Below, one piece after another: positions 32,122 through 40,799 of a DNA stretch of 64,000 nucleotides. The DNA comes from Microbispora bryophytorum. GTDB taxonomy: Bacteria > Actinomycetota > Actinomycetes > Streptosporangiales > Streptosporangiaceae. The number at the start of each line of letters is the position of its first letter. The first letter of the stretch is position 1. The position numbers were made by a program, and so were the translations under genes. The stretch covers positions 1-64,000 of the forward strand of contig NZ_VIRL01000004.1 in NCBI RefSeq assembly GCF_006874465.1, written 5' to 3'. The notes below the pieces were generated by a model. It saw nothing but the letters and a program-made list of their open reading frames with translations, ran no database searches and had not been told where the DNA came from.

Positions 32122-34526
32122 CGACCAGGTTGTTCGGCGAGCCGGTCCAGCGGCGCGAGGACGCCCGGCTGATCACCGGCCAGGGGCGCTACCTCGACGA
32201 CCTGGGCGCAGGTGCGCTGGCCGCCGCCTTCGTCAGGTCGCCGCACGCCCACGCGCGGATCCTCGACATCGACGTGTCGGCCGCCCTCGACGTGGAGGGC
32301 CTCGTGGCGATCTACACGTGGGAGGACCTGCCGGGCGCGCTGGCCGAGCCGCTGCCGCTGCTGATCCCGCACCCCGCGCTCACCCACGGGCGCACGGCGT
32401 ACCCGCTGGCCCGGGAGATCGTCCGGCACGTCGGCGAGCCGGTCGTGATGGTCGTCGCCCGCGACCGCTACCTCGCCGAGGACGCCTGCGCCCTGATCAG
32501 GGTCGACTACGAGATCCTCAAGCCGGTCGTGGGCATCGAGGAGGCCGTGCGCGGAGTCCACCTCGTGCACGAGGACGTGCCGGGCAACGTCGGCGCGCAC
32601 CTCGTCCAGGAGGTGCCGGGACCGGGCGGGGCGGCCGCGCGGGACGCGATCGCGGCCGCCCCGCACACGCTGGAGTTCCGCCTCGACATCGAGCGCAGCG
32701 CGTCCATGCCCCTGGAGGGGAGGGGCGTGTACGCCCGCTGGGACGCCGACGACGGCTCGCTGCGCGTCTACTCCTCCACGCAGACGTCCACGAGCGTGCG
32801 GATGGCGATCGCGGCCAAGCTCGGGCTGCCGCTGCCCAAGGTGGAGGTCGTCGCGCCCGATGTCGGCGGCGGGTTCGGCGTCAAGATCGTGCATCCGTGG
32901 CCCGAGGAGGTCCTCGTGCCGTGGGCGGCCCGGCTGCTGAACCGCGAGGTCAAGTGGGCCGAGGACCGGCGCGAGCACTTCATCTCGTCGTCGCACGAGC
33001 GCGGCCAGGTCCAGCACGTGCGGGTCGGGTTCGACGACGACGGGCGCGTCCTCGGCCTGGAGGTGGAGATCCTGCACGACCACGGCGCCTACACGCCGTA
33101 CGGGATCATCGTGCCGATCATCACCTCGACCCAGCTGCTCGGGCCGTACAAGGTAGGCGCCTACCGGGTCGAGTTCTCCTCGATCTACACCAACACCGTG
33201 CAGGTCACGCCTTATCGGGGCGCGGGCCGCCCGCAGGGCGTGTTCTGCATGGAGCGGACGATGGACCGCATCGCCGCCCATCTCGGCAGGGACCGCACGG
33301 AGGTCCGCGCGGCCAACTTCATCCAGCCGCACGAGTTCCCGTACGACCAGGGCATGACGTTCCAGGACGGGCGCCCGCTGATCTACGACAGCGGCGACTA
33401 CCCCGAGGCGCTGCGCCTGCTCAAGGAGCTGATCGGCTGGGACTCCTTCCCGGAGGCGAAGGCCCGCGCGGCGGCCGAGGGGCGCAGGATCGGCATCGGC
33501 GTCGGCTGCTACGTCGAGGGCACCGGCGTCGGCCCCTACGAGGGCGGGCACGTGCAAATTACCTCCGACGGCCGGGTGCACGTCTCGACCGGCCTGACCT
33601 CCCAGGGGCAGGGGCACGAGACCGCCTTCGCCCAGATCGCGGCCACCGAGCTCGGCGTGCCGATCGAGAAGGTGTCGGTCGTCACCGGCGACACCCGGCG
33701 CTTCGGGTACGCCGTGGGCACCTTCGCCTCACGGGCGGCCGTGATGAGCGGCAACGCGATCGCGCTCGCCTGCCGGAAGGTCAGGGAGAAGGCGCTGCGG
33801 ATCGCGGCGGAGGCGCTGGAGGCCGACCCGCGCGACCTGGAGATCACCGACGGGACGGTCCACGTCGCCGGCGTGCCGTCGGCGTCGATCCCGCTGGGGA
33901 CCGTCGCCGTGCTGTCCAACCCGCTGCGGTACGCCTTCGACGAGGAGACCAGACGGGCCACCCAGTTCGCCGGGGCCGCCTCCGACGACCGGCCGCCGGT
34001 GGCGGAGGGGGAGGAGCCGGGTCTGGAGGGGCGGGACTACTACTCACCGGTCAGATCCACCTTCGCGGCCGGCATGCACGCGGCGATCGTGGAGACCGAC
34101 CCCGACACCGCCGAGATCAGGATCCTGCGCTACGCCGTCGTCCACGACTGCGGCAGGCTGATCAACCCGATGATCGTCGAGGGGCAGATCCACGGCGGGG
34201 TCGCCCAGGGCGTCGGCGGGGCGCTGTACGAGAAGATGGTCTACGACGAGCACGGCCAGTTGCTGAACGCCTCGTTCATGGACTTCCTGATGCCGTACGC
34301 CACGGAGGTGCCGCACATCGAGACGGCCCACCTGGAGACGCCCTCGCCGCTGAACCCGCTGGGGATCAAGGGCGCGGGGGAGGCCGGGGTCATCCCGGTC
34401 TCGGCCGTCATCGCCTCCGCCGTCGAGGACGCCGAGGGCATCACGATCGCCCGGATGCCCATCTCCCCCTCCGACCTCCACCACCTGCGCCTCACGCCTC
34501 AGGGAGCGCCCGGAAGCGATCAGTGA
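32118..34526 (+). CDS. Molybdenum hydroxylase large (molybdopterin) subunit, xanthine-dehydrogenase/CoxL family
   Basis: An 802-residue Mo-pterin subunit. Family motifs are ITGQGRYLDD at the N-terminus, PDVGGGFGVKI, VTPYRGAGRPQG in the substrate region, GTGVGPYEGGHVQI, LTSQGQGHETAFAQIA and KGAGEAGVIPV with the catalytic Glu of GAGEAG. The active-site loop is PYRGAGRP, not the AYxCSFR of true aerobic CO dehydrogenases, so it is not a form I CoxL. Hydroxylation of an N-heterocycle is likely. Given the uracil-type permease just upstream and a barbiturase-family gene elsewhere in the window, uracil/thymine is the best guess; xanthine or hypoxanthine is the alternative. It overlaps cydB by 7 bp tail to tail. 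Confidence 0.88.
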   Translation: MTTRLFGEPVQRREDARLITGQGRYLDDLGAGALAAAFVRSPHAHARILDIDVSAALDVEGLVAIYTWEDLPGALAEPLPLLIPHPALTHGRTAYPLAREIVRHVGEPVVMVVARDRYLAEDACALIRVDYEILKPVVGIEEAVRGVHLVHEDVPGNVGAHLVQEVPGPGGAAARDAIAAAPHTLEFRLDIERSASMPLEGRGVYARWDADDGSLRVYSSTQTSTSVRMAIAAKLGLPLPKVEVVAPDVGGGFGVKIVHPWPEEVLVPWAARLLNREVKWAEDRREHFISSSHERGQVQHVRVGFDDDGRVLGLEVEILHDHGAYTPYGIIVPIITSTQLLGPYKVGAYRVEFSSIYTNTVQVTPYRGAGRPQGVFCMERTMDRIAAHLGRDRTEVRAANFIQPHEFPYDQGMTFQDGRPLIYDSGDYPEALRLLKELIGWDSFPEAKARAAAEGRRIGIGVGCYVEGTGVGPYEGGHVQITSDGRVHVSTGLTSQGQGHETAFAQIAATELGVPIEKVSVVTGDTRRFGYAVGTFASRAAVMSGNAIALACRKVREKALRIAAEALEADPRDLEITDGTVHVAGVPSASIPLGTVAVLSNPLRYAFDEETRRATQFAGAASDDRPPVAEGEEPGLEGRDYYSPVRSTFAAGMHAAIVETDPDTAEIRILRYAVVHDCGRLINPMIVEGQIHGGVAQGVGGALYEKMVYDEHGQLLNASFMDFLMPYATEVPHIETAHLETPSPLNPLGIKGAGEAGVIPVSAVIASAVEDAEGITIARMPISPSDLHHLRLTPQGAPGSDQ

Positions 34527-35431
34527 ACTCCGGCGGTGAGGCGCTTGCGGAAGACCCAGTAGGTCCAGGCCTGGTAGGCGATGACGCCCGGCAGGGCGAA
34601 CAGGCCGATCCAGGTGAGGACGGTCAGCGTGTACGGCGCCGAGGCCGCCTCGGCCAGCGTGAGCCCGGGCAGGGGAGCGGTCCACAGCACGCCGAAGACG
34701 GTGGCGGTCGTCGCGGCGATCGCGGTCGCGGTCGCGGTGAAGGCCCAGCCCTCCCGGCGGCCCCACACCAGCGTCACCCCGGCCGCCAGCGCCGAGGCGG
34801 CGAGCAGGGCCGTGCCCAGCGTCCACGCCGGCCCCCTGCCGGGCACGGACGGCAGCGTGGCGATCGCCATCGGCAGCGCCCCGACGGCCGCGAGAAGCGC
34901 GGCGCGGCGGGCGCGGGCCCGGACCCCGCCGGTCGTCTTGAGCGCCACGAACACCGCGCCGTGCAGCACGGCCACCGACAGCGACAGGGCCCCGCCGAGC
35001 ACGGTCGCCGGCGCCGTGCCGAACAGCAGGTTGCCGAAGATCGCGCCCCACAGGAACGCCGGGAGCACGCTGCCGACGACGATCCCGGCGTCGCACAGCG
35101 CGATCTCGCGGCGCGAGTGGACCTTGCCCCGCCACTCCAGGCCCACCCCGCGGACGATCAGGCCGGCGATGACGAGGAAGACCGCCAGGTAGAAGCCGCT
35201 GAGCAGGCCGGAGTACCAGGCAGGGAAGGCCGCGAACATCGCCCCGATCGCGGTGATCAGCCACACCTCGTTGCCGTCCCAGACCGGCCCGATGGTGCCC
35301 AGCACCTGCCTGCGGTCGGCCTCGGAGCGCGACAGCAGCGGCAGCAGCGCGCCCACGCCGAAGTCGAATCCCTCCAGGACGAAGTAACCCGTCCAGAGGA
35401 ACGCGATCACGATGAACCAGAAGGTCGTCAT
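34520..35431 (-). CDS. cydB: Cytochrome bd ubiquinol/menaquinol oxidase subunit II
   Basis: A 303-residue polytopic protein, the second subunit of the high-affinity, non-proton-pumping quinol oxidase. The N-terminus FWFIVIAFLWTGYFVLEGFDFGVG and the GPVWDGNEVWLITAIGAMFAAFP segment are diagnostic CydB motifs. It is shorter than E. coli CydB (379), as usual in actinobacteria. ATG 35431 follows the cydA stop by 11 bp, with GAGGAGCC as ribosome binding site. Its 3' end overlaps the molybdenum hydroxylase gene by 7 bp on the opposite strand. No cydCD transporter genes follow. Confidence 0.93.
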   Translation of the reverse strand: MTTFWFIVIAFLWTGYFVLEGFDFGVGALLPLLSRSEADRRQVLGTIGPVWDGNEVWLITAIGAMFAAFPAWYSGLLSGFYLAVFLVIAGLIVRGVGLEWRGKVHSRREIALCDAGIVVGSVLPAFLWGAIFGNLLFGTAPATVLGGALSLSVAVLHGAVFVALKTTGGVRARARRAALLAAVGALPMAIATLPSVPGRGPAWTLGTALLAASALAAGVTLVWGRREGWAFTATATAIAATTATVFGVLWTAPLPGLTLAEAASAPYTLTVLTWIGLFALPGVIAYQAWTYWVFRKRLTAGVH

Positions 35432-35442
35432 CTCGTGGCTCC

Positions 35443-36906
35443 TCAGTACATGAGCGTCGGCGTGAGCCGCGCATCGTCGGGGCGGGCGGGAGCGGCGCCG
35501 GCGGGCGCGCTCTCGATCGGCGGCACCTCCGGGCCCGCCTTGACGTGCCGCACCAGCAGCACGCCCTCGGCCACCGCCAGCACGCCGTACAGGACCGTGA
35601 AGACCGCAAGGGTGATCGCGACCTCGCCGAGCGAGACGCCCGGCGACACGCTGGCGGCCGTCATGAGCTCGCCCTGGACGGTCCAGGGCTGGCGGCCGAT
35701 CTCGCTGAGCAACCACCCCGAGATGATCGCGACGGCGGGCAGCGGGAGCGCCAGCACGCACAGGCGGGCGAACCAGCCGGGCACCGGCTTCGCCGTGCCG
35801 CCGCGCCGCCGCCGCCGGGTCAGCCACAGGCCGAGCACGGACAGGCCGACCGTGGCCATGCCGAAGCCGATCATCACGCGGAACGACCAGAAGACGACCG
35901 GCAGGTTCGGGATGTAGTCGGCCGGCCCGAAGGCCTTCTCGTACCGCGCCTGGATGTCGTCGACGCCCTGGACCGTCGCGCCGGGGTCGTGCGCGGCGAG
36001 CAGGCTGAGCAGGCCGGGCACCTCGACGCCGGGCGCGATCGAGAACGGCGCCCCGGCGGTGTCGTGGCGCAGGCCCTCCGCCGCGGCGAGCTTCATCGGC
36101 TGCTGCTCGCGCAGCAACTGGCCGGACAGGTCCCCGCTGCCGGCGACGACGGCCCCCGCGATCGCCGTCATGACGAGCGCGGCGCGCAGGCTGGTCCGCC
36201 ACATGTCCGGAAGGCGGCGCATCGGCACGGTCGCGTCCTGGACGGCCGGGGCGTTCCGGCGGCCGGGCCGCACGGCGAGGCCGCGCTCGCGCAGGATGCG
36301 GTAGCCCGCGACGGCGATGACGAACCCGCCCGCCACGACGAACGAGGCGGCGACGACGTGCGGCACCTGGGCGAGGGCCGTCGAGTTGGTCAGCACCGCC
36401 CACAGGTCGGTCATCCTGGCCCTGCCGTCGACGACCTCGTAGCCGACCGGGTGCTTCATCCAGGCGTTGGCCGCGAGGATGAAGTACGCCGACAGGTTGG
36501 AGCCGATGACGGCGGCCCACAGGCAGGCGAGATGGATCCGCCTGGGCAGCCGGTCCCAGCCGAAGATCCACAGGCCGAGGAACGTCGACTCCAGGAAGAA
36601 CGCGAGCAGCGCCTCCAGTGCCAGCGGCGCGCCGAACACGTCGCCGACGAAGGTCGAGTACTCGCTCCAGTTCATCCCGAACTGGAACTCCTGGACGATG
36701 CCGGTGACCACGCCCATGGCGAAGTTGATCAGGAAGAGCTTGCCGAAGAACTTCGTGAGCCTGAGGTAGTGCTCCTTGCCCGTCAGGTGCCAGGCGGTCT
36801 GCAGTCCGGCGACGTAGACGCCCAGCCCGATCGTCAGGGGTACGAAGAGAAAGTGGTAGACGGTGGTCACCCCGAACTGCCACCGTGCCAGGTCAAGCGC
36901 GTCCAT
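35443..36906 (-). CDS. cydA: Cytochrome bd quinol oxidase subunit I
   Basis: A 487-residue haem-bearing subunit. LDLARWQFGVTTVYHFLFVPLTIG at the N-terminus contains the conserved His ligand region. MNWSEYSTFVGDVFGAPLALEALLAFFLESTF holds the acidic residues of the proton path, and GRQPWTVQGEL is the quinol-site motif. It carries a short Q-loop, as in Gram-positive type enzymes. It is expressed as cydAB. A pair of 13-bp palindromes overlaps its promoter (36926-36968), suggesting a dedicated repressor or activator responding to oxygen, redox or metal state. Confidence 0.95.
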   Translation of the reverse strand: MDALDLARWQFGVTTVYHFLFVPLTIGLGVYVAGLQTAWHLTGKEHYLRLTKFFGKLFLINFAMGVVTGIVQEFQFGMNWSEYSTFVGDVFGAPLALEALLAFFLESTFLGLWIFGWDRLPRRIHLACLWAAVIGSNLSAYFILAANAWMKHPVGYEVVDGRARMTDLWAVLTNSTALAQVPHVVAASFVVAGGFVIAVAGYRILRERGLAVRPGRRNAPAVQDATVPMRRLPDMWRTSLRAALVMTAIAGAVVAGSGDLSGQLLREQQPMKLAAAEGLRHDTAGAPFSIAPGVEVPGLLSLLAAHDPGATVQGVDDIQARYEKAFGPADYIPNLPVVFWSFRVMIGFGMATVGLSVLGLWLTRRRRRGGTAKPVPGWFARLCVLALPLPAVAIISGWLLSEIGRQPWTVQGELMTAASVSPGVSLGEVAITLAVFTVLYGVLAVAEGVLLVRHVKAGPEVPPIESAPAGAAPARPDDARLTPTLMY

Positions 36907-36925
36907 GTCTCCCTCACCCGGAGCT

Positions 36926-36968
36926 CTACAGCTCGTAGTTCTATAACCAGTAGTACTACACGCTGTAG
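36926..36968 (-). promoter_or_regulatory. Two-site operator at the cydAB promoter
   Basis: CTACAGCTCGTAG (36926-36938) and CTACACGCTGTAG (36956-36968) share the pattern CTACA-N3-YGTAG and are spaced exactly 30 bp apart. Between them is another palindrome, GTAGTACTAC (36950-36959), and a possible -10 on the minus strand (TATAGA in GGTTATAGAAC). The CTACA/TGTAG half-sites resemble BlaI/CopY-type operators more than Rex sites (TGTGA...TCACA). No such regulator gene lies in the window. Confidence 0.6.
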
Positions 36969-37358
36969 AGCATCGGCGCTCCGCGAGGTGCGATCTTCGT
37001 CACAGCCGGGCGCGTGCGCCGCCCGGACCCCGGTTCGCGGTGCCGGATCCCGTTGCCTGCAGTACCGACGGTTGCGGTCGGACCGTCCCGGTCACCGGGG
37101 ACGGGGGCTCCGTCCCGCCGGGAGCGCCTCCTGGGGAGGCACGGGATCAAGACTGGACGAACGATGACAAGTGCCGCGTCCGCCGTGCGGCTGATTCGCT
37201 CGTACGCCGCGCGGTTGACGGCGCGACGGCGTGGCTCGGTAGCCGGCCGCACCGCCGGGCATGTGAACTCTGCACGACCACGGCGCCGTGCCGGGGCAGA
37301 TCTTGCCGTTCTCGCCGTACGGGTGATTCTCTAGGGTGCTCGGCATCGGAGGTGGCTC
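36969..37358. other. 390-bp stretch without a recognised gene
   Basis: This segment between the cydAB operator and the CoxG-like gene contains ORFs in several frames, none with a good ribosome binding site or recognisable product. One forward frame reads ACSTDGCGRTVPVTGDGG near 37050, reminiscent of the Cys-rich start of small actinobacterial proteins, but it continues without recognisable content through the CoxG gene, so I do not call it. GGAGGTGGCTC just before 37359 is the ribosome binding site for the next gene. Confidence 0.4.
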
Positions 37359-38036
37359 ATGAAGGTCTCAGGCAGCGCGCTGGTCGCGGCGGAGCGCAAG
37401 CGGGTCTGGGACGCCCTCCAGGACCCTGCCGTCCTGGTCCGGACGATCCCCGGCTGCGAGCGCCTGGAGACGATCGGCGAGAACGTGTACGCGATGACGG
37501 TGACCGCGGGGGTCGCCTCGATCAAGGGCGTCTACCAGGGCGAGGTGGCGCTGCGCGAGCAGGAGGAGCCGGACCGGTTCACGCTCGGCGCGCGCGGCCA
37601 GGGCGCCCCCGGCACGGTGGAGGCGACCGTGGCCGTACGGCTCGGCGACGCCGGAGGCGGCACCCGGATCGACTACGACGCCGAGGCCGTCGTCGGCGGC
37701 ATGATCGGCGGCGTGGGGCAGCGCATGCTCGCCTCGGTCGCCAAGAAGACCGCGGGGGAGTTCTTCTCCGCCGTCGAGCGGCACCTGCTGTCCGTCCCCG
37801 CCGGAACCGTGGAGACCGTCGTCGCCGAGATCGCGCCGGTGGCGGCGGCCGGCGAGCGTGCGGCGGTGGCGGCCGTGACCGGGGAGCCGCGGGTGTTCAC
37901 GCGGCAGGTCCCGGCCGCGCCCCGCCCGGGTGTGCCGGCCTGGACGATGCTCGCGGCGTTCGGCGCCGGCGCGGGGGTCGCGCTCGGCAGCGCGGTCATC
38001 GGCTGGCTCCTCGGCCGACAGGGCCGCCGCAGGTAG
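37359..38036 (+). CDS. CoxG-like SRPBCC protein with C-terminal membrane anchor
   Basis: A 225-residue protein with a START/SRPBCC lipid-binding fold in residues 1-145. Typical CoxG features are KVSGSALVAAERKRVWDALQDPAVLVRTIPGCERLE, YAMTVTAGVASIKGVYQG and GGMIGGVGQRMLASVAKKTAGEFF. A transmembrane helix near the C-terminus (about 198-218) ends with a short basic tail. CoxG recruits CO dehydrogenase to the membrane and delivers menaquinone in mycobacteria; homologues accompany other molybdenum hydroxylases. Here it probably serves the enzyme encoded at 30713-34526, from which it is separated by cydAB. Confidence 0.87.
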   Translation: MKVSGSALVAAERKRVWDALQDPAVLVRTIPGCERLETIGENVYAMTVTAGVASIKGVYQGEVALREQEEPDRFTLGARGQGAPGTVEATVAVRLGDAGGGTRIDYDAEAVVGGMIGGVGQRMLASVAKKTAGEFFSAVERHLLSVPAGTVETVVAEIAPVAAAGERAAVAAVTGEPRVFTRQVPAAPRPGVPAWTMLAAFGAGAGVALGSAVIGWLLGRQGRRR

Positions 38037-38037
38037 G

Positions 38038-39225
38038 TCACGCCAGGTGGGCCGCCGCGCCGACGGGCGTGTCCCAGTCGATGCGGTAGCGCTGCTCCGG
38101 GCCCACGGTCTTGTCCGGATTCATGAACGTCTTCAGCATCAGCGGCATGAGCAGCGGTATCAGCTTCTGCACGACCGGACCCGGCGCCTTGGTACTGTTG
38201 ATCTTGGAGGTGCGTGCCGCCACCTTCTCCACCCGGGTGCGGCGGAGCCGCTCGTACGTGGCGAACGCCCGCGGCACGTCCTCGATGTCCCGCAGGCAGC
38301 GGGCGAGCTCGACGGCGCTCTCGATGGAGAGCGACGCGCCCTGTCCCGAGCTGTTCGACGGCGCGTGGACGGCGTCGCCGACCAGGACCATCCGGTCCCG
38401 ATACCAGTGCGGGACGCTGGGCATGATGTAGAGGGCCCCCGTCACCTGCATCGACGTCATAGGGGTGTGCCGGAGCAGGTCACCGCCGGGCACGTCCTCG
38501 CCGTACGTCTCCAACAGGATGCGCATCCACTCCTCGTGCGGCACCTCGCGGGCCTGCGTGAGGGAGAGGGGCCGGTGGTATGGCAGGTTGACGCCCCAGG
38601 TGCTGCCGCCCGCGGCGTTGCGCCAGTAGAGGTAGTAGCCGCGCCTGCCGAAGGCGAAGACGATCGTCTCCGGGTCTTCGGGCACGTCGTACGACGACAC
38701 GCCTTCCACGCCGAGCATCCCGGTCCACTTCGGGCCGGGCGCGTCCGGATCGATGAGCCGCCGAACGGTGGAGTGGATGCCGTCGGCGCCGACCAGGACG
38801 TCGAACCGGGCCCGGCTGCCGTCGGCGAAGACCGCCGTGGTGCCCTCCACTCCGGTGAGCCGTCTGCCGTACTCGACGTTGACGCCCTGCTTCACGGCCT
38901 CGTCGTGCAGCGCCCGGTAGAGGTCGGCGCGCCGGACCGCGTGCAGCGGTCCGACCTGGGACAGGCTGGGCAGCTCCAGGCGCGTGCGGCTGCCGAGCGT
39001 CATCACCGAGCGCGTGCTGGGCTGCGCGGCCGCCCGCACCGCGCCGGCCACACCGACGATTTCCAGTGCCGCCATGCCGTTGGGTGCGAGGACGAGCGAT
39101 CCGCCGACGCCCTCGGCGCTGGTCGGGTACGCCTCGTAGATGGTGGCGTCGATGCCCGCCTTGCGCAGCGCCAGCGCGGTGACCGGGCCGGCGATGCCGC
39201 CCCCGATGATCGCGACGTTCTTCAT
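38038..39225 (-). CDS. FAD-dependent monooxygenase
   Basis: A 395-residue class A flavoprotein monooxygenase. The N-terminal Rossmann motif is VAIIGGGIAGPVTALALRKAG, the second (DG) motif DVLVGADGIHSTVRRLI, and the third (GD) motif RMVLVGDAVHAPSNSSGQGASL. The last usually reads GDAAH-P; here it is GDAVHAPSN. Such enzymes hydroxylate aromatic compounds or modify antibiotics and are NAD(P)H-dependent. ATG 39225 has GGAGGAG upstream. It is preceded by a PadR regulator gene on the same strand, but a strong hairpin lies between them. The substrate is unknown; PadR control suggests a xenobiotic or phenolic inducer. Confidence 0.88.
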   Translation of the reverse strand: MKNVAIIGGGIAGPVTALALRKAGIDATIYEAYPTSAEGVGGSLVLAPNGMAALEIVGVAGAVRAAAQPSTRSVMTLGSRTRLELPSLSQVGPLHAVRRADLYRALHDEAVKQGVNVEYGRRLTGVEGTTAVFADGSRARFDVLVGADGIHSTVRRLIDPDAPGPKWTGMLGVEGVSSYDVPEDPETIVFAFGRRGYYLYWRNAAGGSTWGVNLPYHRPLSLTQAREVPHEEWMRILLETYGEDVPGGDLLRHTPMTSMQVTGALYIMPSVPHWYRDRMVLVGDAVHAPSNSSGQGASLSIESAVELARCLRDIEDVPRAFATYERLRRTRVEKVAARTSKINSTKAPGPVVQKLIPLLMPLMLKTFMNPDKTVGPEQRYRIDWDTPVGAAAHLA

Positions 39226-39330
39226 TTCTCCTCCTGTCGATTGACGTGCTCGCCGAACCGCCATGGGAGGAGACCCGTTATTCTCGATTCGCTGCATCTT
39301 CGGGCCACCACATGCCGGTTCGAAGGTCTT

Positions 39331-39362
39331 CCTGGTGGCGGTGTTGCAGCACCGCCACCAGG
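39331..39362 (-). terminator. Perfect 13-bp stem-loop after padR
   Basis: CCTGGTGGCGGTG (39331-39343), loop TTGCAG, CACCGCCACCAGG (39350-39362). The stem begins one base after the padR stop codon and lies between padR and the monooxygenase gene. There is no T-run, which is common for actinobacterial terminators. It may end padR transcription or protect the mRNA end. Confidence 0.65.
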
Positions 39363-39363
39363 G

Positions 39364-40011
39364 CTAAATGTCAGTGATGTGGTCTTCCGCGAGTTTCTTC
39401 ATCTCGGCCGGCAGTTCGCCGGTCTCGTGGAAGGTCCGCCACTCCGGCAGGCCGGGGAACGTGCCCGCCGTCAGCTCGCCCAGCAGGGCGCCGATCCAGT
39501 CCTCTTCCGCCTTGAGTATCGCCAGGTCGTACTCCACCTCGATGAGGAACAGACGCGGCATCCGCGCGCTGTCACGTTCGTAGAGCTCCTCCAGCCTGGC
39601 GATCCCCTTCCTGATCGCCGCGAGCCGCTCGGTGAGCAGCCCGGCCACGTCGTCCGGGGAGAGCACCGTCATGACCGACAGGCCGGCGCGAAACCAGGGG
39701 AACTCCGTGTGGGGAACGCTGAGCAGCTCCCGGGTCCAGTCGACCAACTCTTCCCGGCCCGCCTCGGTGATCTGGTAGACGGTCCGCTCCGGGCGGCGCC
39801 CCTGGCGACCGCTCTCCAGCTCCTGGATCAGCCCATGCTTGGCCAGGTTGCCGACGACTGTGTAGAGAGACCCCCACTTGATCCCCATGTCGTGCTCTTT
39901 GTTCCAGCCGCGCATCGCCGCCGCCATCTCGTACGGATGCATCGGCCGATGCGCGAGCGTGGAGAGCACCGCCAACGCCAGCAGATTCGCCACCTTGCGC
40001 CGCTTCGCCAT
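39364..40011 (-). CDS. PadR-family transcriptional regulator
   Basis: A 215-residue repressor. The winged-helix N-terminus has LALAVLSTLAHRPMHPYEMAAAM and KWGSLYTVVGNLAKHGLI, the PadR recognition region, and RPERTVYQITEAGREEL forms the wing. A long C-terminal dimerisation helix bundle (Vir_act_alpha_C-like) follows. It probably represses itself and perhaps the downstream FAD monooxygenase or the divergent DsbA-like gene. A partly palindromic segment lies at 40036-40063 upstream. The ribosome binding site GAGGAAGAGGG precedes ATG 40011. Confidence 0.9.
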   Translation of the reverse strand: MAKRRKVANLLALAVLSTLAHRPMHPYEMAAAMRGWNKEHDMGIKWGSLYTVVGNLAKHGLIQELESGRQGRRPERTVYQITEAGREELVDWTRELLSVPHTEFPWFRAGLSVMTVLSPDDVAGLLTERLAAIRKGIARLEELYERDSARMPRLFLIEVEYDLAILKAEEDWIGALLGELTAGTFPGLPEWRTFHETGELPAEMKKLAEDHITDI

Positions 40012-40035
40012 CCACGATCACCCTCTTCCTCATTC

Positions 40036-40063
40036 ACTCGTCTACGAATATACGGATGCGAGT
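40036..40063. promoter_or_regulatory. Candidate PadR operator between padR and the DsbA-like gene
   Basis: ACTCG (40036-40040) and CGAGT (40059-40063) are the outer arms of a 28-bp imperfect palindrome centred on AATATACG. About 10 of 14 paired positions are symmetrical. PadR sites are long palindromes with ATAC/GTAT-like halves, and the position covers the padR promoter. Confidence 0.4.
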
Positions 40064-40136
40064 CGGAACCTGGCAAGACCACGGACGCCGCCGGTGCCGG
40101 GGAATCGGCCGTCGGTGCCGCTGGTTGGGATATGTC

Positions 40137-40799
40137 GTGAAAATCGAGATCTTCTCCGATGTCGTATGTCCCTGGTGCTACATCGGTCACCACCGTCTCC
40201 GGGAGGCCGTGCGCCTATACGAGGGGGACATCGAGGTCGCCCATCGCCCGTTCCAGCTCGACCCGGACGGGGTCTCCGGCGGTGAGCCGTTGGTGCGCGC
40301 GCTGGAGCGCAAGTTCGGCGGCGCCGCCCAGGTGGCGCAGATGACCGGACACGTCACGGGAGTGGCGGCGCAGGACGGGCTGGAGCTCCGCTTCGACCGG
40401 GCGGTCGCCGCCAACACGTTCGAGGCGCATCGGCTGATCCGGCTGGCCGGCCGCGCGGGGCGCGACGGGGACATGGCCGACCGGCTCTTCCGGGCGCACT
40501 TCACCGAGGGCCTCGACGTCGGCGACCCCGCCGCGCTGGCCGCCCTGGCCGCCGAGACGGGAGTCGAGGACACGGGTGACGGGGCGGACGAGGTGCGCGC
40601 GGAACTGTCCCGCGCCCGTGCGCTCGGCGTCCGCGCCGTCCCGCTGTTCCTGTTCGAGGAGAAGTACGCCGTCTCGGGCGCGCAGCCCGTCGAGACGCTC
40701 GTGGCCGCCCTGCGGGAGGTCGAGGCGCGTACGGCCGAGGAGAGGGCCGTGGGCGTGCCCGCCGGTGAGGACTGCGACGACGGCACCTGCGCGGTGTAG
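40137..40799 (+). CDS. DsbA-family oxidoreductase (FrnE-like)
   Basis: A 220-residue thioredoxin-fold protein of the DsbA/2-hydroxychromene-2-carboxylate isomerase group. It begins VKIEIFSDVVCPWCYIGHHRL, with CPWC as the catalytic motif, then HRPFQLDP and the cis-Pro region GVRAVPLFLFEEKYAVSGAQPVETL. It lacks a signal peptide and is probably cytosolic, as FrnE proteins are. The C-terminal GEDCDDGTCAV adds a second Cys pair, as in Deinococcus FrnE-like proteins with an extra redox motif. GTG 40137 is the start; the ribosome binding site is weak. Confidence 0.88.
   Translation: MKIEIFSDVVCPWCYIGHHRLREAVRLYEGDIEVAHRPFQLDPDGVSGGEPLVRALERKFGGAAQVAQMTGHVTGVAAQDGLELRFDRAVAANTFEAHRLIRLAGRAGRDGDMADRLFRAHFTEGLDVGDPAALAALAAETGVEDTGDGADEVRAELSRARALGVRAVPLFLFEEKYAVSGAQPVETLVAALREVEARTAEERAVGVPAGEDCDDGTCAV

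Noticed and set aside
32118-34526. Annotation as aerobic CO dehydrogenase large subunit
   Set aside because: The form I active-site loop AYxCSFR is absent; the sequence has PYRGAGRP.
37040-37358. Forward frame with ACSTDGCGRTVPVTGDGG, resembling a small Cys-rich actinobacterial protein
   Set aside because: No start with a ribosome binding site, no second Cys cluster, and the frame runs on through the CoxG gene.
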